Assembly (NCBI GenBank): GCA_009840135.1
Contig: VXOH01000020.1
Location: 1-64,000, forward strand
Direction of reading: 5' to 3'
Length of the DNA stretch: 64,000 nucleotides
DNA from: Chloroflexota bacterium
GTDB lineage: Bacteria > Chloroflexota > Dehalococcoidia > Lucifugimonadales > UBA3495
A program made the translations under genes and the position numbers. The notes under the pieces are model-generated. The model made no database searches. It saw only the letters and a list, made by a program, of their open reading frames with translations, and was not told the DNA's origin. Below are positions 34,711 through 43,605 of the stretch, piece after piece (the first letter of the stretch is position 1; each line of letters opens with the position of its first letter).

Positions 34711-35806
34711 TGGCGAACAAACGCAATGCTTTCAGCATACATCTTTCTTATTTCGTCCTCTTGCCTCCCAGCGTCACTTGCCGCCACCGGTTAATGCAAA
34801 GTCCTTCCTGCAGGATTGAGCTTACCATGCTGCCCAGGGAGCCGCCTGGCCTTTCCGTCGGCGCCTTCCTCCTCCTTCGTCTACAATCATCTTCTTCAAT
34901 TATTCCGGCCTGGTTCATTACCCACGGGGCAGGCACGACCGTTAGCTCCCCCCGCGCCGGACAGCTTCGGACTGAAGCTATTTGTGCCGATGGCACCTCC
35001 GGCAGCAAGGGAACAGGCGGACCCGCATTAATGCATGTCTGGCGCCGGAGAAAGTTCCCCGGTTTTCCTGGATTGCCACAAGGCCCTCTTCCTGGCGAGG
35101 TAACCGCAATACATACACACACGATGCACAAATAAGTGTTGACACTGTACAAACATTGTGCTACCCTCATATACGATTTATCGTTAACATTAGCATGTAA
35201 GTCATTTACCAGTTAAGATTGACGATATTCGCCGGTGCGTCTCCTCCACTTTTCCGTCCTCCTCCCCGGGCGGCGAAAGGAGACGCACTTCCAGTTTAAG
35301 CTGCGCCGCGCCGCCGGGAAGCCATGAGGAATCGAGGAGTGATCGGAGGCATCCCGAAGTATCGCCGGGATACCGTTTACTGGCCAACTGGGAACAGTCC
35401 CACAACATCCGCAGTACGGCAGGGGTGAATTACCTGCCGGGCTTGGTAGGTTCTTCAAAACTCCCTTGCTCTCTATATGGAGGAGGTGGGCAGGGGCGAT
35501 GAACCATATCCCGCCAGTAGCCGAACAACGTTGCTCTTGACGGTTGGGACTGGAGTCTGTTCGTGGTGAGCTTGTCGAATCCGCCTGAGGCGGACGGCCC
35601 TTCGACAAGCTCAGGGTGAGCGGAAAACAACCCATCATTTAAAAGCTGTTGACCCGCTTGTGGAGTTTAGGCTCCCTTGCGGCTGTCGGACGTTCTGCCA
35701 TAATGGGTTGGCCTTAATGGGTTGGGCCGGGTTGGGAACAAAAGCAGGCCCGTCACCCGGCACCATACTGAACACATCAAACTAAGAAACCGAAAGAACG
35801 CACCCG
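34711..35806. other. 1.1 kb gene-free divergent region between the iron-type ATPase and permease
   Basis: No ORF here shows a recognisable domain or a convincing ribosome site; the listed ORFs have repeat-derived or compositionally odd translations. Contents: an AT-rich stretch at about 35110-35220, a weak TTGACA-N17-TACCCT promoter-like pair (35139-35167), and a GAGCTTGTCGAA foldback at 35566-35617 with a nested TCCGCCTGAGGCGGA. A solute-binding protein gene, expected for such a transporter, is absent. Confidence 0.5.
35566..35617. repeat. GAGCTTGTCGAA foldback with nested palindrome
   Basis: Arms GAGCTTGTCGAA and TTCGACAAGCTC surround TCCGCCTGAGGCGGA plus CGGCCC. The copy at 51061-51111 has the same arms and CGGCCC but a different centre (CCATGAATCGG). 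Confidence 0.75.
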
Positions 35807-37423
35807 TTGAATTCACCCATTTCAAGATTAATTGGCCCGGCCTGGCGTCGGGTTGGCGCGATTGACGCCCCTCCGGCGGTGCTGTGGGCGCCCGCCCTGC
35901 TTATTGGCGCTCTCCTGCTGTTGTCGCCCGTTTATCTGACCATCCGTTCCCTGGGAGCCGGTCAGGAATTCTGGGAAGCCCTGTTGCGATGGCGGGTGCT
36001 GGAAATCCTGCTGCGCACCCTCCTGCTGGTAGGAACGGTCACCGTTGCCTCCCTGGCTATTGCGCTGCCTCTGGCCTGGCTGACGGTCCGCACCGATTTA
36101 CCCTTCGCCAGGGTGTGGGGCGTACTCCTGGCCCTGCCCCTGGTAATACCCAGCTACGTGGCTGGTTTCGCCATGGTGGTGGCGCTGGGTCCCCGGGGAA
36201 TGCTGCAGGGGTTCCTGGAGGGCCCCTTCGGGGTGGAAAGGCTGCCCGACATCAGCGGTTTCCCGGGAGCAATGGTAACCCTGACCCTCCTTAGCTACCC
36301 CTATGCTTTGCTCACCATCCGCGCCTCCCTTCAGCGACTGGACCCCTCGCTGGAGGAGTCATCCCGGGGGCTGGGCTACAGCTGGCCCGCTACCTTCAGG
36401 CGCGTGGTGGTACCCCTTCTCAGGCCTTCCATGGCCGCCGGAGGATTGCTGGTAGCCCTCTATACCCTCAGCGATTTTGGCGCCGTTTCCCTGCTGCGCT
36501 ACGAGACCTTTACTTGGGCCATCTTTATCCAGTACGAGTCGGCCATTGACCGCACCCTGGGAGCGGCCTTCTCCCTGGCCCTGGTGGCGCTGGCCCTGGC
36601 TTTCCTGGTCGGGGAGTATCTCAGCCGCGGCCGGTCCCGGTATTACCGGGTGGACCAGGGGGTTGTCCGACCTGCCCAAAACGTGCCCCTGGGCTCCTGG
36701 CGCTGGCCGTCGGTGGTTCTCTGCGCCGTCATAGCATGCCTTTCCCTGGCCCTTCCCATGGCGGTGCTGTTCTTCTGGGTAGTGCGCGGGGTGAGCGCCG
36801 GCGAACCGTTGCTGCTGCTTTGGCAGGCTGCCGGAAACTCCCTTTACATTTCCGCCCTGGCTGCTCTGGTCGCCGTCCTGGCCGCCTTTCCCATCGCGAC
36901 CCTTTCCGTGCGGCACTCCGGGCTGCTTAGTTCCCTGCTGGAACGGATAACTTACGTGGGATTCGCCCTGCCCGGCATTGCGGTAGCCCTGGGGCTCGTT
37001 TTCTTCGGGGCCAATTTCGCCCGGATCCTTTACCAGAACCTGTCCCTGCTCATCCTGGCCTACGTGGTATTGTTCCTGCCCACGGCGGTGGGTTCCACCC
37101 GAACCTCCATACTCCAGGTCAATCCGAGAATGGAGGACGCTGCCCGCAGCCTGGGCCGGGGCCCGGCGCAGGTCTTCATGTCGGTAACCCTTCCCCTGGC
37201 AAGACCCGGCCTTCTGTCTGGCGCCGCCCTGGTCTTCCTTCTTACCATGAAAGAACTGCCCGCAACCCTGATTCTCCGGCCCACGGGATTCCCGACCCTG
37301 GCCACCTCCATTTGGAGCGCGGCCTCCGAGGCCTTCTTTGCCCAGGCCGCTGCCCCGGCCCTGCTGCTGGTGTTGGCATCCTCGGTGCCCCTGTCCTTCC
37401 TCATGCTGCGGGAACGGCGGTAG
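35807..37423 (+). CDS. ABC transporter permease, iron(III)/FbpB type
   Basis: Double-length permease of 538 aa, as in FbpB/SfuB iron(III) transporters where two permease halves are fused. About twelve hydrophobic segments are visible. Each half has an EAA-type loop: SLEESSRGLGYSWPATFRRVVVPLLRPS in the first half and RMEDAARSLGRGPAQVFMSVTLPLARPG in the second. It begins with a TTG and has no strong ribosome site, so the exact start is uncertain. It is divergent from the ATPase gene at 33385 with a 1.2 kb gap. The substrate is inferred as iron from family type and the DtxR-like neighbour. Confidence 0.9.
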   Translation: MNSPISRLIGPAWRRVGAIDAPPAVLWAPALLIGALLLLSPVYLTIRSLGAGQEFWEALLRWRVLEILLRTLLLVGTVTVASLAIALPLAWLTVRTDLPFARVWGVLLALPLVIPSYVAGFAMVVALGPRGMLQGFLEGPFGVERLPDISGFPGAMVTLTLLSYPYALLTIRASLQRLDPSLEESSRGLGYSWPATFRRVVVPLLRPSMAAGGLLVALYTLSDFGAVSLLRYETFTWAIFIQYESAIDRTLGAAFSLALVALALAFLVGEYLSRGRSRYYRVDQGVVRPAQNVPLGSWRWPSVVLCAVIACLSLALPMAVLFFWVVRGVSAGEPLLLLWQAAGNSLYISALAALVAVLAAFPIATLSVRHSGLLSSLLERITYVGFALPGIAVALGLVFFGANFARILYQNLSLLILAYVVLFLPTAVGSTRTSILQVNPRMEDAARSLGRGPAQVFMSVTLPLARPGLLSGAALVFLLTMKELPATLILRPTGFPTLATSIWSAASEAFFAQAAAPALLLVLASSVPLSFLMLRERR

Positions 37424-37618
37424 GGAGAAGCGAGAGGGTAGTTGCCCAACGGGTTGCCTAGAATTAGCTGGCGACAGGATCTAAGGCGGTCCTGTATTTT
37501 CCGTAGCAAGACCTACACACCGGCTTTTGCAAAGTGGTCCCGTATTCGGTTCCACAAAGGAACTCTGCCATAGTCTTTACGCCTCGGAGCTCGGCGAATC
37601 GGTTCAGTCATCGAAAGG

Positions 37619-37837
37619 CTAACATTGGCACCGGGCTCTATTCATCCTTCGAGCCTCCTTGCGGACTGCCATAGCACCCAATTTGAACGCCAATTCACTT
37701 ACAACATGGGCTACCAAAAAGCCGAAAATGCCAGCAACGCTGATTATGGCAGCAAGCCAGAAAACATTCGGAATGCACATCTCGACGATCCCCCAGGCTG
37801 TGACTTCGAACAAAGGCGTGGACTTAGCTCCAAGCAT
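37619..37837 (-). CDS. Possible small membrane protein
   Basis: 72 aa reading frame with one long hydrophobic stretch (VFWLAAIISVAGIFGFLVAHVVSELAF, about residues 25-51) followed by a basic tail (VRKEARRMNRARC), a plausible membrane protein. Its third-position GC is lower than that of neighbours and no clear ribosome site precedes the ATG, so it may be foreign or not a gene. The rest of 37424-37881 holds nothing recognisable. Confidence 0.35.
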   Translation of the reverse strand: MLGAKSTPLFEVTAWGIVEMCIPNVFWLAAIISVAGIFGFLVAHVVSELAFKLGAMAVRKEARRMNRARCQC

Positions 37838-37881
37838 AGTATCAGAAAGGATGCCTTTGTAGGCCGCGAAAGTGCTACACT

Positions 37882-39498
37882 ATGGACCCGGGCTATCTCT
37901 CGTCGGGTGTTGCCATGCTTCGGCTGACAGTTCTCCTTCCCTTTACAATCCTGGCGGCAACCTTCCTGTTCCTGGGACCCTTTCCGCCAACAGCGTCCGC
38001 CCATGGATTCGGTGAGCGTTATGACCTGCCTCTCCCCCTCACCTATTTCGCTATAGCCGGAGCCGCCGCCGTTGTCCTCTCCTTTGTCGTGGTGGGCCTG
38101 TTTGTCCGAGGAAACCCCGCCCGCACCGGCTATCCCCGTTTCAACCTCTTCCGGTTCACCCCGGTTAGAATCATCCTGACCGGGCCCGTGGCCTGGGCGC
38201 TGAAGCTCGCTTCCGTGTTCCTGTTTTTCCTGGTAATCGCCACCGGCCTGTTTGGTTCCGAGCGTCCCGTCAGCAACCTGACACCCACCTTTGTCTGGAT
38301 AATATGGTGGGTGGGCATGGGATTCGTGGTGGCCCTGCTGGGCAATCTCTGGGCCCTGGTTAACCCCTGGAAGATACTCTACGGGCTGGCCGAGGCCATT
38401 TACAACCGGTTCAACCCCGACTGGGAGCTTGGCCTGGGCCTGGACTACCCAGAAAGAGTCGGCGTATGGCCCGCTGTGGTCCTTTTCTTCGCCTTCGTGT
38501 GGGTGGAAAACGCCCTGCCGGACAGCGCCTCTCCGGCCATGCTGGCCTGGCTGATCATTTCCTACAGCGTTCTCACCCTGGGCGGAATGTACCTGTTCGG
38601 CAAGCACCGGTGGCTGCAGCGCGGCGAGGCTTTCACCGTCATATATGGATTCCTCTCCCGTTTTTCCGTAACCGAGGTGCGCTTCACCGATAAGGATGCC
38701 TGCATTGAACGCGATAGGCCGGAAGGGGAACCCGGAGACAAAGCGGCTGGGCAGGGCTGCGTGGACTGCTATGAGGGCTTCGAGTACGCGGAGGAACGAG
38801 AGTTCAACCTGCGGCCGCCGGCCATCGGGCTGCACTCGGAGCGTCCGCTGCCTTCCGGACTCACGGCCTTGGTGCTGTTGGTGCTGGCCACCGTAACTTT
38901 CGACGGCTTCAGCGATACTCCGGAGTGGGCAACGGTACTGGGCTGGGCCCTGGAGCAAACGCCCCAACTGACTTCCCCATACCTGAACGGCCTCGTAATT
39001 GCCAATACGCTGGGCCTTGCCCTCTTCCCCCTGGCCTTCGCCGCAATTTACTGGGGGTTCTCATCCCTGATGCGGTGGGTTGTGCAGCGTGGCGGAGGTT
39101 CAAGTCCCATCACCGTGGAGTTGATGGCGGCCTTCGTCTTCTCGCTGGTGCCAATTGCACTGGCCTACCATTTCGCCCATTACCTGGGTTTCCTGCTCAT
39201 CCAGGGCCAGCTCATAATTCCCCTGGCATCGGATCCCTTCGGGGTCGGCGCCGACTTGTTCGGCACTGCCGGCTACAGGGTCAACATCGCCATAACCAAC
39301 GCCCGATTCATCTGGTTCTTCGCCATAATTTCCATCGTCGTGGGACACATCATAGCGGTGTACCTGGCCCACCTGCGGGCCGCTTCCCTCTTCAAGAACG
39401 GGCAGTTGGCCCTGAAAAGCCAGCTGCCCATGCTTGTGCTAATGGTGATTTACACGGTGGTGAGCCTCTGGATTATTTCGAGGCCGATTACCGAGTGA
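37882..39498 (+). CDS. Multi-pass membrane protein of unknown function
   Basis: 538 aa protein with a signal-like first helix (LRLTVLLPFTILAATFLFLGPF) ending before SAHGFGERYDLPLPL, then about eleven further hydrophobic segments. A cytosol-like insert of about 60 residues in the middle holds two close Cys (GQGCVDCYEGFEY) plus an earlier one in KDACIER, possibly a metal site. The exported AHG-x-G-x-R-x-DLPLP motif is one I associate with bacterial membrane proteins that databases sometimes label fenitrothion hydrolase; that name is weakly supported and should not be read as function. The start may be 37882 or the ATG at 37915. Confidence 0.75.
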   Translation: MDPGYLSSGVAMLRLTVLLPFTILAATFLFLGPFPPTASAHGFGERYDLPLPLTYFAIAGAAAVVLSFVVVGLFVRGNPARTGYPRFNLFRFTPVRIILTGPVAWALKLASVFLFFLVIATGLFGSERPVSNLTPTFVWIIWWVGMGFVVALLGNLWALVNPWKILYGLAEAIYNRFNPDWELGLGLDYPERVGVWPAVVLFFAFVWVENALPDSASPAMLAWLIISYSVLTLGGMYLFGKHRWLQRGEAFTVIYGFLSRFSVTEVRFTDKDACIERDRPEGEPGDKAAGQGCVDCYEGFEYAEEREFNLRPPAIGLHSERPLPSGLTALVLLVLATVTFDGFSDTPEWATVLGWALEQTPQLTSPYLNGLVIANTLGLALFPLAFAAIYWGFSSLMRWVVQRGGGSSPITVELMAAFVFSLVPIALAYHFAHYLGFLLIQGQLIIPLASDPFGVGADLFGTAGYRVNIAITNARFIWFFAIISIVVGHIIAVYLAHLRAASLFKNGQLALKSQLPMLVLMVIYTVVSLWIISRPITE

Positions 39499-39608
39499 CG
39501 GGCCGATGCAACGGGTTATTCAGCGAATACTCGCCGACGGGCCACCCGCTGCATACGCTTATGGTGCGCAACACCTCACTTATTCAGTCCAAAGCTTCCT
39601 AAAGATAC

Positions 39609-39638
39609 AAAAAAAGGCCGGGCTTTATGGCCCGGCCT
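39609..39638 (-). terminator. Terminator of the FAH-family gene
   Basis: On the minus strand, AGGCCGGGC and GCCCGGCCT form a stem followed by TTTTTTT. It lies about 45 bases beyond the stop codon at 39686. A TTCGTG-type repeat (39640-39675) lies between. Confidence 0.85.
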
Positions 39639-39685
39639 ATTCAGTGTTCTTCGTGAACCTTCGTGTCCTTCGTGGATGGCCTCAC

Positions 39686-40456
39686 CTAGCTTTCCAGCTT
39701 CACCGGGTTGCGCAGTATGCCAATGCCGTCAATGTCAATCTCGCAGACGGCGCCGTCGTCCATATTGCTGGTGGTGCCGGGAGTTCCGGTGTAGATGCAG
39801 TCTCCGGCGTCCAGGGTCACGTAGCGGGAGATGAACTCGATCATCGTGGGCACGTCGAAGATCAGGTGAGCGGTGGACTCGTTCTGCTCCTCACTGCCAT
39901 TGACCCGGGTGCGCAGATGCTGGGCATGGGGGTCCAGGTCCGTCTCAATCCAGGGACCCATGGGCGAGAAGGTGTCGGCCGACTTGGCCCGCCACCAGTC
40001 CGAGTTGTTCTCGTTGCGGTCGCGGCGCTGCCAGTCGCGAGCGCTGACGTCGTTGCCACAGGTGTAGCCCAGGACGTGGTTTAGGGCATCTTCCTTGGAC
40101 ACGTTCTTGCAGGTGTCCTTGATTATCAGCACCAGCTCGCCCTCTGCATCCAGGCGCTCCACTTCCTTGGGGCGGATGATGGTGTCTTCCGGGCCAATGA
40201 CACTGGTGGGAGTCTTGTGGAAGACCATGGGGTAGGGAGGCGCCGGCCGGTCACCGATGTGGCTGGTGTAGTTCAGGCCCATGGCCAGGATTTTGCCGGG
40301 AACCACCGGGGCCAGCAGCTTGACGTCGCTGAGTTTGTGAATGTGGTCGGTAACGGTGAAGTCGCCGAACATATCGCCGTCAATGGCGGCAACGCTGTCG
40401 CCGTCTATGACGCCGAAGTGAACTCTTCCGTGGGCTTCGTAACGGGCTATCCTCAT
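39686..40456 (-). CDS. Fumarylacetoacetate hydrolase-family protein
   Basis: FAH-superfamily enzyme of 256 aa. The N-terminal RIARYEAHGRVHFGVIDGD and the catalytic core KILAMGLNYTSHIGD, VFHKTPTSVIGPEDTIIRP, LDAEGELVLIIKD (metal-binding Glu), GYTCGNDVSARDWQ, SADTFSPMGPWI and IYTGTPG are all present. Members act as hydrolases, decarboxylases or isomerases on 2-oxo-acid products of aromatic or sugar-acid breakdown. The start ATG at 40456 follows AAGGAGCG; the ORF-track start at 40591 adds an unrelated 45 residues. Substrate unknown. Confidence 0.93.
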   Translation of the reverse strand: MRIARYEAHGRVHFGVIDGDSVAAIDGDMFGDFTVTDHIHKLSDVKLLAPVVPGKILAMGLNYTSHIGDRPAPPYPMVFHKTPTSVIGPEDTIIRPKEVERLDAEGELVLIIKDTCKNVSKEDALNHVLGYTCGNDVSARDWQRRDRNENNSDWWRAKSADTFSPMGPWIETDLDPHAQHLRTRVNGSEEQNESTAHLIFDVPTMIEFISRYVTLDAGDCIYTGTPGTTSNMDDGAVCEIDIDGIGILRNPVKLES

Positions 40457-40614
40457 TTGTCGCTCCTTGAAATTCCGAGAGAAATTGGCGCCGCCGTTTC
40501 TTCGATGGCAATCCCGGGCGGCACAGCGCAATAATGTTAGCACCAAGAGTGGGGGTTGGCTACCGGGGAATGGTGAGAGCAGGGCAGACACACAGGTCTG
40601 CCCCTACCGGTCGT

Positions 40615-41277
40615 TCAGAGGGACGGTTCCCAAATGCGCTGCATTTCCAGCACGAAGCCGGGGAGTTCCGGGTCGCCCGACAGGGTTTCCGGAGCCTCCA
40701 CCACCTCCACCGTAACGCCGGGGCGGTAAATGTAGACGCGATGGCGGGGGTCCAGGGGGTCGATGAGCCAGCCCAGGCGGGCGCCATTGGCCAGGTATTC
40801 CTCCATTTTGGCCTGTATATCGCGTAGCCGGTCGGATTCGGAACGCAGTTCGACTACGAAGTCGGGGCAGATGGGAGAAAACTTGAGACGTTCCGGTTCC
40901 GGTATTTCCACCAGGCGGCTCTTTAGAACCCAAGACGCATCCGGGGAGCGGAGGGCGCCGTTGGGCAGGGTGAACCCTGCATTTGACTCAAAGGCCAGTC
41001 CTGAATCGTCGGTCTCGGCCCAAATTTGCAGCCGTGCAGAAATTCTAATGTTCTTGTTTGACGTATTGTTGAAAGTAGGGGCCATAAGCTCCAGTTCTCC
41101 CCGGGCGTTGATTTCAATGCGGAGCGTGTCGTTCAGTCCGCACAACTCCAGGAACTGGTCCTCAGTCAACTTCCATTCGGGGGGCAACCGGAGCACTATG
41201 GGGCCATTGGGTTCCGGAGTGACTGGATCCGGAACTGCCGGGGTTTCCTGGCGGGGTTTTGCCCGGGGAGTAGTCAT
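40615..41277 (-). CDS. Uma2-family (DUF820) putative endonuclease
   Basis: Second Uma2 gene, 220 aa. Core motifs: LRSPDASWVLKSRL, CPDFVVELRSESDRLRDIQAKMEEYLANGARLGWLIDP, and the end VYIYRPG..LSGDPELPGFVLEMQRIWEP. The catalytic PD..E pattern is intact (PDASW, FVVELRS). Unlike the copy at 18990 it lacks a C-terminal coiled coil, and it has a Pro-rich N-terminus. The start at the ATG 41277 has AGAGGT at good spacing; the ORF-track extension to 41775 is a shadow of the SDR gene. Its 3' side carries an ACACAGGTCTGCCCCTACC repeat fragment (40580-40610). Confidence 0.85.
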   Translation of the reverse strand: MTTPRAKPRQETPAVPDPVTPEPNGPIVLRLPPEWKLTEDQFLELCGLNDTLRIEINARGELELMAPTFNNTSNKNIRISARLQIWAETDDSGLAFESNAGFTLPNGALRSPDASWVLKSRLVEIPEPERLKFSPICPDFVVELRSESDRLRDIQAKMEEYLANGARLGWLIDPLDPRHRVYIYRPGVTVEVVEAPETLSGDPELPGFVLEMQRIWEPSL

Positions 41278-41336
41278 TTTGGCACTACCTCTTAACTGGT
41301 CGGGCTTGGTGGTTACCTGGAATGATACCAAAATCG

Positions 41337-42161
41337 CTAACCCGGCCTCCCGTACTGCTGCTGGGCCAGGGTCTGGTACGTTACCGGCGTTACCTGCACC
41401 AGTCCCGCGTCCACCGGCAATACCACTCCGTTTACCCATCGGGCCTCGTCGCTGGCCAGGTATACGGCGGCATAGCCAATGTCCCAGGAATCTCCCTCGG
41501 TGCGCAGCGGCGCGGCGTTCCGGCGGATTTCCCGTAAATCCGAGTCCATGCGCGGCGCCACCATGGGCGAATAGACCAGCCCCGGAGCGATGCAGTTGAC
41601 CCGTATGCCGTCCGGGCCGTGGTCGGCCGCCATGGACATGGTCAGGCCCTGTACCGCCGCCTTGGACGTGGTGTAGGGGGTGCTGCTGTGGGCCCTGAGA
41701 CCGGCTATTGATGAGATGTTTATGATGGATCCGCCGCCGCTTTCTATCATTCTTGGGATTGCAAACTTGCTGCATAGGACTATGCTCTTGACGTTGACCG
41801 CCATCACGAAGTCCCAGTCATCTTCGCTGATCTCCAGCACCGAACCCCGGCGGGAGATTCCCACGTTGTTGTCCAGCACGTCCAGCCGACCCCACCGTTC
41901 TACGGCGGCATCTACCATCCGGCGGCAGTCGTCGGCATTGATGACGTTAGCCTCGAACACGTCGGCCTCGCCGCCCTCTTCCCTGATTAGGCCCAGGGTT
42001 TCCTCCGCCCTTTCCTGCACGTTATCCACCAACAGGACCTTCGCCCCTTCCCGTGCGAACAGCACGGCGGCGGCCTTGCCGTTGCCCACCCCGGGGCCGC
42101 TGGAACCGGCGCCGGTTACGATTGCCACCTTACCTTCAAGTCTGCCGTTGCGTTCGGGCAT
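41337..42161 (-). CDS. SDR-family NAD(P)-dependent oxidoreductase
   Basis: Short-chain dehydrogenase of 274 aa. The nucleotide loop AIVTGAGSSGPGVGNGKAAAVLFAREG is a lengthened TGxxxGxG variant. LLVDN ends beta-2 (Asp, suggesting NAD), VLDNNVGISRRG stands for the NNAG motif, and SIINISSIAGLRAHSSTPYTTSK holds the catalytic Ser, Tyr and Lys (YxxxK as YTTSK). Ending: EARWVNGVVLPVDAGLVQVT, typical. Substrate unknown. Confidence 0.9.
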   Translation of the reverse strand: MPERNGRLEGKVAIVTGAGSSGPGVGNGKAAAVLFAREGAKVLLVDNVQERAEETLGLIREEGGEADVFEANVINADDCRRMVDAAVERWGRLDVLDNNVGISRRGSVLEISEDDWDFVMAVNVKSIVLCSKFAIPRMIESGGGSIINISSIAGLRAHSSTPYTTSKAAVQGLTMSMAADHGPDGIRVNCIAPGLVYSPMVAPRMDSDLREIRRNAAPLRTEGDSWDIGYAAVYLASDEARWVNGVVLPVDAGLVQVTPVTYQTLAQQQYGRPG

Positions 42162-42205
42162 GATTTGGCTCCTGAGTATTGGATGAGCTAATACTAAAGC
42201 AATGT

Positions 42206-42517
42206 CTATCTGGCGCTTGTCTGCGCCTGAGTGGCGACTGCGAACTTCTCAACTTCAATGGACTCAGCCAAGTCTTGAGCTTGCCAAAGGTCGTACGCGG
42301 CCTGGATACCTAGCCAGGTTTCGGGGGTTGAACCGAAGGCCATTGACAGCCGGATAGCCATTTCGGCGGATATGCTGGCCCTGCCATTTATGACGTCAGA
42401 CAACTTCTGGCGGCTTATTCCCAAGCCCCTGGCCGCCCTTGTAATAGTTAGACCCAGGGGCTCCAGGCATTCATACCTGACTATCTCGCCAGGATGGCAA
42501 GGATCATGTATGGGCAT
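42206..42517 (-). CDS. higA: HigA-family antitoxin (HTH)
   Basis: Antitoxin and autorepressor of 103 aa. MPIHDPCHPGEIVRYECLEPLGLTITRAARGLGISRQKLSDVINGRASISAEMAIRLSMAFG is the canonical HigA/VapI helix-turn-helix. It lies 12 bases downstream of higB, the usual toxin-first order for this family, and ends with a region that should bind the toxin. Confidence 0.93.
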   Translation of the reverse strand: MPIHDPCHPGEIVRYECLEPLGLTITRAARGLGISRQKLSDVINGRASISAEMAIRLSMAFGSTPETWLGIQAAYDLWQAQDLAESIEVEKFAVATQAQTSAR

Positions 42518-42529
42518 TGTGAAGCCCTC

Positions 42530-42808
42530 CTAATGGTAATCTGTATAGTCCACATCGACTGCGTGCCCGTCCTCGAACCTGAAAGTGACACGCATGTTGC
42601 CCGACACTGAAACGGCCCAATGCCCGGCCAGTTGGCCGGACAAGGGATGAAGCCTCAATCCCGGTAAGTCCATACCCTGTGGACTGCTGCTTCGGTCCAG
42701 TATTGTGAGTATGCGCCTCACTTTACCAATATGTTCCGGGGCAATTCGCCGCGAATTCCGCCCGTTGTAGAAGTCCCTTAGGCCACGGTTCCTGAAAGAT
42801 TGAATCAA
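42530..42808 (-). CDS. higB: HigB-family toxin (RelE/ParE fold)
   Basis: Ribosome-dependent mRNA interferase toxin of 92 aa. MIQSFRNRGLRDFYNGRNSRRI begins as typical HigB, followed by LPGLRLHPLSGQLAGHWAVSVSGNMRVTFRFEDGHAVDVDYTDYH, with the conserved W-[AS]-[IV]-x-VxxNxRxxFxF pattern (N replaced by GN) and the DYH end. It forms a toxin-antitoxin module with higA. Confidence 0.92.
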   Translation of the reverse strand: MIQSFRNRGLRDFYNGRNSRRIAPEHIGKVRRILTILDRSSSPQGMDLPGLRLHPLSGQLAGHWAVSVSGNMRVTFRFEDGHAVDVDYTDYH

Positions 42809-42890
42809 AGTTCAATCCTGGTTTCCAAGGTCTTTTGTCCTACTTTTCCTAGCATCGAGTTGGCGCAGACTTCGAGGACGCGCTGCCTTG

Positions 42891-43319
42891 CTAACTAATC
42901 TCCACCACTTCAATCTCAAACGTAAGGTCCTTGCCGGCCAGCGGGTGGTTCGCGTCCAGCTTAACCTTGTCGTCGGACAGCTCGAGGACCGTCATTTGCG
43001 CCGGCCTTCCATCGGCCGAGGTGGCCTGCAACTGCATGCCTACCTCCAGGGGTATGGACGCGGGTATCTCGGAGCGGTCCACTTCAAAAACGCCATCGGG
43101 CCGGTGTACGCCATAGGCCTGATCGGCGGCAATAATTATGGTTCGAGTTTCTCCCTGCTCCATTCCAACAACGCCCTGTTCAAAGCCGGGAATCATTTGC
43201 TTTTGGCCAACGGTAAATTCCAGGGGCTGCCCCCCTGCGGAGGAATCGAACACGGTGCCGTCGTCAAGTTTGCCCGTATAATGGACCTTTACCCTGCTAC
43301 CCTGCGTTACTTCTGCCAT
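42891..43319 (-). CDS. FKBP-type peptidyl-prolyl isomerase (SlyD-like)
   Basis: Peptidyl-prolyl cis-trans isomerase of 142 aa of the SlyD/FkpB type. KVHYTGKLDDGTVFDSSAGGQPLEFTVGQKQMIPGFEQGVVGMEQGETRTIII is the FKBP half, followed by the inserted-in-flap domain (ADQAYGVHRPDGVFEVDRSEIP, MQLQATSADGRPAQMTVLEL, VKLDANHPLAGKDLTFEIEV). The His-rich metal-binding tail of E. coli SlyD is absent. The start ATG 43319 has GAGGAGG upstream; the ORF-track start 43553 is not credible. Confidence 0.92.
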   Translation of the reverse strand: MAEVTQGSRVKVHYTGKLDDGTVFDSSAGGQPLEFTVGQKQMIPGFEQGVVGMEQGETRTIIIAADQAYGVHRPDGVFEVDRSEIPASIPLEVGMQLQATSADGRPAQMTVLELSDDKVKLDANHPLAGKDLTFEIEVVEIS

Positions 43320-43605
43320 ATCTTGCCTCCTCGGCTGATGCCCTACCTTAACACCCTTTGCTGCGGGTAGTCCATTCTGCAAATCAGGACCGTAGCGTTG
43401 CGGTTTAGCTGCTATGACAGTTCGAATCACCGGTGTAGACCTATGCATCTGCCCTGGTTTCGCCCACTTAACCACCCGAATTGGAACACCACTCGACCCA
43501 TGCCCGTTATAGCGTCCATTTCCCGTTTCGTGTAACATGAACCTAATACCCATTTAGGCCCTTATCCCGCAAGTTGGAAAAAGGTCAATATCGGGGGTCA
43601 AACCA

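Noticed and set aside
35213-35638. 141 aa minus-strand ORF in the ABC divergent region
   Set aside because: Part of the translation (LTLSLSKGR) comes from the GAGCTTGTCGAA repeat, a common source of false ORFs; no domain or ribosome site.
41278-41775. N-terminal extension of the second Uma2 ORF
   Set aside because: It lies inside the SDR gene in another frame; a good ribosome site supports the ATG at 41277.
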